From the NCBI GenBank assembly GCA_023450085.1, contig JAEXHI010000026.1, positions 92,169-156,168 of the forward strand: a stretch of 64,000 bases of DNA. The letters run 5' to 3'. A model generated the notes under the pieces. It was not told the origin of the DNA. It searched no databases and saw only the letters and a program-made list of their open reading frames with translations. Of the stretch, positions 59,396 to 64,000 are shown in pieces; the stretch's first letter is position 1, and the number at the start of each line of letters is the position of its first letter. The position numbers were made by a program, and so were the translations under genes. Source of the stretch: Bacteroidota bacterium (GTDB lineage Bacteria; Bacteroidota; Bacteroidia; Sphingobacteriales; Sphingobacteriaceae).

Positions 59396-61228
59396 CTAAC
59401 TTAAAAAAATAGATTGGGTTTTGTCTTTGTATTTAACAATTTTTGGCGCCCATTTTTTAATGACCTCTTCTATTTCGGCAGGTTTAAATGGTTTAGCAAT
59501 GAAATCTTGCATACCTGCTTCCAAACATTTATCCTTTCCGTCGCCAAGTGCATTAGCCGTAAGGGCAATAACCACTGGATATTCGTACACGCGATAATGC
59601 TTTCTGATTTCTGTAGTGGCTACCGTACCATCCATAATAGGCATTTGCATATCCATAAAAATCAGGTCAAACTCATTCTGTTTCACTAATTCTACGGCTA
59701 GCTGTCCATTAGAAGCTTTTTTACATTCGTAGCCCAGCTTGTTCAATGTCTTGGTAATGAGCATCAAATTGATATCATTATCATCAACCACTAAAATATT
59801 TAACGGATATAGTGTAGAAAGTGCCACATCCAACACAGCTTGTGTTCCTGTAGCTGATTTGGGCTTTTGTCCGCCGCTCATCTCCTTGGTGACAATAAAG
59901 AAGGTAAAAATAGAACCTTTGCCTACAATACTATCTACTTTCACCTTGCCCTCCATCATGGAAATAAGGTTATAGGCAATATTAAGCCCCAAACCTGTAC
60001 CGCCATATTTCCTTACGGTGGTATGATCTACCTGTACAAAAGGTTTAAAAAGTAGCTTGATACGATCTTCGGCAATACCAATACCTGTATCTTTCACGAT
60101 AAAACCTAAGCGCATAAAACCGCTTTCGTCCTTATCTATGACCTTACATTCCAAAGTGATGCTACCTTGTGCCGTAAATTTCACTGCATTGCCCAAAAAG
60201 TTAAGCAATACTTGTTTTAAACGTAGTTGATCAATATAAACAAACTGAGGTACACTTTCATCTATCCAAAAGTCGATCTTTAACTGATCAGAAGATTTTT
60301 TGGGAAGAATAGCAAAAGTTTGGGCAATCAGCTCACGAATATCAGTAGTCGTTTTATCCAATTGTACTCTTCCTGCTTCTATCCTAGAGAAGTCCAACAC
60401 ATCATTTACAATGCGTAATAATGACTCGGCGCTATTGTGAATGGTTTTGGCATATTCCTTTTGCTCCTCGTTCAACGAACCTTGCATCAACAAATTCGAC
60501 ATGCCCAGCACTCCGTTCATCGGCGTCCTGATTTCATGACTAATCATTGCCAAGTATTCTGATTTGGCATTATTTGCGGATTGGGCAGCAAGCTTAGCAT
60601 TATGAATTTCTTTGGCGTGGGCCATTTGCTTTTGCAACGACTTTTGCGAGCGGAAATAAAGAACAATATTCATGATCATGACCATAATACCAACGCTCAC
60701 CACCAAAAAACCTAGGTTTGCATAAAAACCATCATTTTGAGAAATACGGGTTTTTAACTCATCTCTCTCTTTTTTAATAAGTTTATTTAGCAAAGGTTGT
60801 GTGGCTCCTGCTTGTTTACTGGTTTCGCTCAAAACATTGCCCATTTGTGCCAATTGGCTACTGTAAAAACGGATTTCTGTTTCTAAGCTGTTTAATACGG
60901 TATTCGCTTCTGCTTTGTTATTCGATTCGGAATCCTGCGACAACACCTCTAGTACTTCTTTCTCCTTGACTAAGGTATTGAGGTTCGTACTCAGGCTATC
61001 GGCTTGGGCCGAATCGGCGTTGAGTAAATTTACATAGGCGTAATTGGCACTTTGCAGTACACCGCTCAGTGATACCAATTGATCAACAATATGTTGCTTT
61101 TGTTTAAAATAAGCTGTGTTTTCCTTGTTATAAGAAAATAAAGAAATACCCCCGCCTATAATAGCGAGGATAAGTAACAACTTAACCATAAAGTTGACAA
61201 ATAATTTCTTCGACGTAGGCAGACTCAT
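59396..61228 (-). CDS. Hybrid histidine kinase with receiver domain
   Basis: A 610-residue protein. Two membrane helices (about 13-30 and 172-192) enclose a mostly helical outer sensor of the CHASE3-like type (residues about 35-165). The kinase has His231 in MISHEIRTPMNGVLGM, the N-box LNFLGNAVKFT, DTGIGIAEDR and GGTGLGLNI. A receiver follows with phosphoacceptor Asp526 (FMDMQMPIMDG). No output domain, so phosphate would pass on to a partner or the receiver acts as a switch. It is adjacent to the czc region, but no metal-binding motif is evident. Confidence 0.9.
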   Translation of the reverse strand: MSLPTSKKLFVNFMVKLLLILAIIGGGISLFSYNKENTAYFKQKQHIVDQLVSLSGVLQSANYAYVNLLNADSAQADSLSTNLNTLVKEKEVLEVLSQDSESNNKAEANTVLNSLETEIRFYSSQLAQMGNVLSETSKQAGATQPLLNKLIKKERDELKTRISQNDGFYANLGFLVVSVGIMVMIMNIVLYFRSQKSLQKQMAHAKEIHNAKLAAQSANNAKSEYLAMISHEIRTPMNGVLGMSNLLMQGSLNEEQKEYAKTIHNSAESLLRIVNDVLDFSRIEAGRVQLDKTTTDIRELIAQTFAILPKKSSDQLKIDFWIDESVPQFVYIDQLRLKQVLLNFLGNAVKFTAQGSITLECKVIDKDESGFMRLGFIVKDTGIGIAEDRIKLLFKPFVQVDHTTVRKYGGTGLGLNIAYNLISMMEGKVKVDSIVGKGSIFTFFIVTKEMSGGQKPKSATGTQAVLDVALSTLYPLNILVVDDNDINLMLITKTLNKLGYECKKASNGQLAVELVKQNEFDLIFMDMQMPIMDGTVATTEIRKHYRVYEYPVVIALTANALGDGKDKCLEAGMQDFIAKPFKPAEIEEVIKKWAPKIVKYKDKTQSIFLS

Positions 61229-61261
61229 AATTTTATCAAACTTTACAGATTTTATTTGGCT

Positions 61262-61597
61262 TTACCCTTTGGTATTGATACCCATTTTGTCTGCAAAATG
61301 TGCACAATAATCCCTCAGGTCTTCAACAATATTCTTTTCGCCTGTAGCTCTTAAAAAACTGTCACCCATGGTTTGCAAAGTTTCATAAAAGAAACGTTTC
61401 ATCTCATCAACTGGCATGTCTTTAGTCCATAAATCTATTCTCATTGAGTTTTTATAATTATGGTCCCAAAGTGCCAACATCATTGATTTCGCCACCATTT
61501 GGTCTTTGTTTTCCGAGTCTGTAGATTCCCAAAGGATGTTTTCGGGAACGTTTTTCTCATCTAACTCTACGGTAATCTTTATTTCTGCTTTTTTCAT
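61262..61597 (-). CDS. gldC: Gliding motility protein GldC
   Basis: A 111-residue protein with IKITVELDEKNVPENILWEST, SMMLALWDHNYKNSMRIDLWTKDMPVDEMKRFFYETLQTMGDSF and a C-terminal FADKMG, matching GldC of Flavobacterium johnsoniae. GldC is a cytoplasmic protein linked to gliding in some species and widely kept in non-gliding Bacteroidetes. It may be related to the secreted protein with a gliding-type C-terminus at 45.9-50.9 kb, although no GldK-N genes are here. Confidence 0.9.
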   Translation of the reverse strand: MKKAEIKITVELDEKNVPENILWESTDSENKDQMVAKSMMLALWDHNYKNSMRIDLWTKDMPVDEMKRFFYETLQTMGDSFLRATGEKNIVEDLRDYCAHFADKMGINTKG

Positions 61598-61628
61598 TTC
61601 TTTGTCTTTCTATTCTTTATAATGTTCG

Positions 61629-61910
61629 TTATCCGAAAACACTTATTTTTAAAACCAAGATGAATATGGCAGTTAAGACTACAAGCACCAGTTGTACTAG
61701 CCAAAGTCTTGCCAAACTTGGTATAAACTTTCTAAAAATTTGATCGCTTAAAAAGGATACGAAGAAAACCATTAAGCCTAAGGCTATAAAAACTCCTTTA
61801 AACTCATCATTAGCGGGTACCAAAAGCCAGCGTTTATTAATGATTAAGCTTACCACAGCCATGATACTCAACGCTGAAACGATGTTTAACGGGGTTAGTT
61901 TTACTCTCAA
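61629..61910 (-). CDS. Hypothetical three-helix membrane protein
   Basis: A 93-residue protein with three membrane helices (IVSALSIMAVVSLIIN, GVFIALGLMVFFVSFL and LVQLVLVVLTAIFILVL). It starts 2 bp after the helicase stop and is 31 bp before gldC on the same strand. Function unknown. Confidence 0.7.
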   Translation of the reverse strand: MRVKLTPLNIVSALSIMAVVSLIINKRWLLVPANDEFKGVFIALGLMVFFVSFLSDQIFRKFIPSLARLWLVQLVLVVLTAIFILVLKISVFG

Positions 61911-61912
61911 GG

Positions 61913-63217
61913 TTATCTACGTTTTGGTCTGCTAATTTTTTTTGAACTTTTTTTAGGGTTGTTGCTAAACGACTTTTTCTTTTCGTGGAACGCCCCTTTG
62001 AAATCGGGATTTTCTTTCCTCTTTTGGGCATCAATTTCCCTTGCTATGGATTGTTTTTCCTCATATGGAGTTTCTTCCACAAATACCTCTGTTGGGAAAG
62101 GCACTTCTGGAATTTGCTGCCTAATGAGTTTTTCAATTTTATGGATGTAATATTTCTCCGCTTCGTTGTAAAAGGTAATGGCCGTTCCTTCATTAAATGC
62201 CCTACCCGTTCTGCCAATGCGATGTACATAATCCTCAATCACAATAGGCACATCAAAGTTAATTACATGGCTTACCTCACTAACGTCAATCCCTCTTGAG
62301 GCCACATCAGTAGCTACCAAGGCTCTAATGTTTCCTTCTTTAAAGCTATTGATAGAGTTAATCCTTGTATTTTGTCCTTTGTTGGCGTGAATTACCCTTA
62401 CCGCATCTTCTCCAAATCTTCTTGAAATAAAGTTGGTAATATTATCCGCTACCGTTTTTGTTTTACAAAAGATGATGAGCCTTTTAAATTCTTCATCGTT
62501 TTTGAGCAGATATTGTAAGAGGTTAATTTTGGTTTTGAAATTTGGCACGGCATACATTACCTGCGTTACCGTTTGTGCAGGGGTAGCTTGTGCGGCAACT
62601 TCTATGGTTAAAGGGTTTTTAAGGAAGTCGCCAGCTATTTTTTGCACCAAGTCACTCATGGTTGCAGAAAACAACAAATTTTGACGCTTACGAGGCACTA
62701 CTTCCAATATGCGGTGGATGGAGCCAATGAAGCCCATGTCCATCATTTTATCAGCTTCATCCAACACCAAAAACTGTAGACTTCTGGTATTGATATCTCC
62801 AGCAAGATAAAGGTCTAAAAAACGACCAGGCGTAGCTACCAAAATATCCAAACCTTTCGCAATTTGCTCTTTTTGGGTTTTAGGTCCAATCCCGCCAAAA
62901 ATTACCACGGTCCTAAGGTCCATATAAGTAGAAAATAGCTTTACCTGTTCTTCTATCTGTAAAGCCAGTTCACGAGTAGGCACCAAAATCAAAGCCCTAG
63001 GATTTTCACCCTGCGCATATTTCAGTTTCATAAGCATAGGCAACACGTAGGCAGCCGTTTTTCCTGTACCTGTTTGTGCAATACCAAACAAATCCTGACC
63101 AGACAAAACTGGGCCTATGGCTTTTTCTTGTATCGGAGTAGCTTCCACAAAGCCTGCTTCTTCTATGGCATTCAATAGCTGTCTGTTGAGTTTAAACTCG
63201 TCGAATTTTTTTGGCAT
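61913..63217 (-). CDS. DEAD-box RNA helicase (RhlE-like)
   Basis: A 434-residue protein with all helicase motifs: Q motif GFVEATPIQEKAI, AQTGTGKT, PTRELA, GGIGPKTQ, VATPGR, DEADKM, SATM, then DVASRGID and HRIGRTGRA. A basic tail (KKKSFSNNPKKSSKKISRPKRR) binds RNA non-specifically. It unwinds short RNA duplexes and is often important at low temperature. A -7 box ends 5 nt before the ATG at 63217, so its mRNA may be leaderless. Confidence 0.94.
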   Translation of the reverse strand: MPKKFDEFKLNRQLLNAIEEAGFVEATPIQEKAIGPVLSGQDLFGIAQTGTGKTAAYVLPMLMKLKYAQGENPRALILVPTRELALQIEEQVKLFSTYMDLRTVVIFGGIGPKTQKEQIAKGLDILVATPGRFLDLYLAGDINTRSLQFLVLDEADKMMDMGFIGSIHRILEVVPRKRQNLLFSATMSDLVQKIAGDFLKNPLTIEVAAQATPAQTVTQVMYAVPNFKTKINLLQYLLKNDEEFKRLIIFCKTKTVADNITNFISRRFGEDAVRVIHANKGQNTRINSINSFKEGNIRALVATDVASRGIDVSEVSHVINFDVPIVIEDYVHRIGRTGRAFNEGTAITFYNEAEKYYIHKIEKLIRQQIPEVPFPTEVFVEETPYEEKQSIAREIDAQKRKENPDFKGAFHEKKKSFSNNPKKSSKKISRPKRR

Positions 63218-63222
63218 AGCTG

Positions 63223-63230
63223 CAAATTTA
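63223..63230 (-). promoter_or_regulatory. -7 promoter element abutting the helicase start codon
   Basis: TAAATTTG on the minus strand, exact TAnnTTTG, 5 nt before the ATG. Confidence 0.6.
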
Positions 63231-63630
63231 CGATTATTAGTCAGAAGTGCGATGCCAGAGCATAGAAGTTAAGAATGATGGGTATAAACTTACAACCATT
63301 CAACAATCAAAAGCATTAAATATAAAACGGCTGATCTTCTGATATTCAAATCAGACTTTATCAATACCTCTTTTAACGAGTTGCTTCATGATGGCAAAAA
63401 AGGTGACTGCCGCACATTTTTTCTTTTGTTCCCTTCTTATTTTAGAGCATCATTCGGATTTTTTGCCTTAAAAAGCTGGCTTAAAAGCTAGAAAACAGCC
63501 ATTCTCTCGATGTTGGAAAATATTTTTCATTTTTTTTGAGAGGGTGGGCCGAGTTAACTGTCTTTACCATAATTAGCCTCCATTCTCCCCTGCCGATCCG
63601 CATTTGTTAACCCTCAAAACCACATAACCA
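63231..63630. other. Spacer between the helicase and the lipoprotein gene
   Basis: No gene. A hairpin TCTGAT-ATTCAA-ATCAGA is at 63338-63355. No TAnnTTTG match was found before the downstream gene. Confidence 0.4.
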
Positions 63631-64000
63631 ATGAAAAAAACAAAACCAACCAAAAGAGCAATCATGGTGATGTTCACCATGCTCCTGCTATGTCTAGGAA
63701 GCTGCAAACGCGACCCTTTCCTACCTCCCATGCCCAACGTTTTGAACAGCTACCGCGGTACCGATAAAATGGTGCTGCAGGTGATAGAAGCGCTCAAAGC
63801 ACCTGACAACAAGGAACTGTTGACCGAGCTCGAAAAACAGGGCAACATTAACTGGGAGTACAAGGCTTTGATCACCTCCCGCTTTCTGGATGGCATTACC
63901 CTGCGCTTTGCTACGGGCATTAATGGTGATTACCTGGATGCCGAGGTAGACGCTCAGACCATGGCCGTTAAACTGTACAGCAAACAGCAGCAAGAGCAGA
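63631..64000 (+). CDS. Putative lipoprotein, 3' end beyond the window
   Basis: An open frame of 123 codons from an ATG at 63631 to the window edge, with no stop. The N-terminus is a lipoprotein signal (KRAIMVMFTMLLLCLGSCKRD, lipobox LGSC). The rest (PNVLNSYRGTDKMVLQVIEAL, GNINWEYKALITSRF) shows no known domain. Two lines counted here have about 50-53% G+C, clearly above the neighbouring AT-rich genes, and the codon choice is different (CTG, GGC, GCC common). It may be the start of a horizontally acquired block. Confidence 0.75.
   Translation, partial: MKKTKPTKRAIMVMFTMLLLCLGSCKRDPFLPPMPNVLNSYRGTDKMVLQVIEALKAPDNKELLTELEKQGNINWEYKALITSRFLDGITLRFATGINGDYLDAEVDAQTMAVKLYSKQQQEQ

Noticed and set aside
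61837..62034. 65-codon minus-strand frame across the helicase end
   Set aside because: Out of frame with the helicase tail; the basic tail in the main frame is typical for the family.

Overview
The window reads as chromosomal DNA of a Bacteroidota bacterium, most likely a Pedobacter-like member of the Sphingobacteriaceae. The signs are: AT-rich coding DNA; recurrent promoters of the Bacteroidetes form TTG-N17-20-TAnnTTTG; a fused SecDF; the gliding protein GldC; a giant secreted protein with YDG/MBG repeats and a gliding-motility (T9SS type B) C-terminus; a cysteine-type CcmE; and a czc efflux operon led by a DUF6660 protein. I saw no rRNA, tRNA, CRISPR array, intact insertion sequence or prophage.

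Layout. 1-4.1 kb: end of secDF, then an overlapping trio ndh, mgsA and an HMG-CoA-lyase gene. 4.1-12.5 kb: an accessory stretch with a one-TM protein of unknown function, a spacer full of potential RNA helices, a tiny exported peptide gene, a TPR histidine kinase with its response regulator, and a compact six-gene cluster (DUF4177-like, YidD-like, membrane PLD-like protein lacking the catalytic His, exported vWA-like protein, exported Cys-rich mini-protein, exported SNase-fold nuclease). This cluster is the best candidate for an undescribed system. 12.5-25 kb: Crp-type regulator, HAD hydrolase, CAT-fold acetyltransferase, thioredoxin-reductase-like flavoprotein, iron permease family protein, beta-propeller protein, fbaA, accD, an AraC/TetX-like monooxygenase operon and an M28 peptidase. 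25-34.9 kb: cydAB, acetolactate decarboxylase, MBL hydrolase, small enzymes, tag, a cysteine desulfurase and glmM. 35-45.6 kb: a methyltransferase/PAP2/ZIP metal-transporter operon, cytochrome c maturation genes (ccmB, C, D, then E, F) split by glutamate dehydrogenase, a DUF2520 protein, ferredoxin, iscX and kdsC. 45.9-52.3 kb: the giant surface protein, a Spy-like protein and maf. 52.7-61.2 kb: czcCBA-type efflux, small membrane proteins and a hybrid kinase. 61.2-64 kb: gldC, a membrane protein, a DEAD-box helicase, and the start of a GC-richer lipoprotein gene that runs off the edge.

The spacers are as interesting as the genes. At seven sites they contain a degenerate heptanucleotide repeat, YTAGNNN (or its complement NNNCTAR), with strict 7-bp spacing (16 consecutive units before accD). 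Every unit holds a stop codon on both strands and the period of 7 spreads them over all frames, so these tracts act on paper as six-frame stop blocks. Other spacers carry imperfect palindromic dispersed elements and short tandem words. Two promoters (14.7 kb and 35.0 kb) share a TGCAA-N5-TTGCA palindrome; the second drives the operon containing the ZIP transporter, so metal-responsive control is a reasonable guess.

Functionally most of the window is core housekeeping: respiration (Ndh, cytochrome bd, Ccm), glycolysis and methylglyoxal bypass, lipid and cell-envelope precursors (AccD, GlmM, KdsC), Fe-S biogenesis (cysteine desulfurase, ferredoxin, IscX) and metal homeostasis (ZIP import, Czc export). 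Product calls rest on recognised motifs in the translated sequence; no database search was run.
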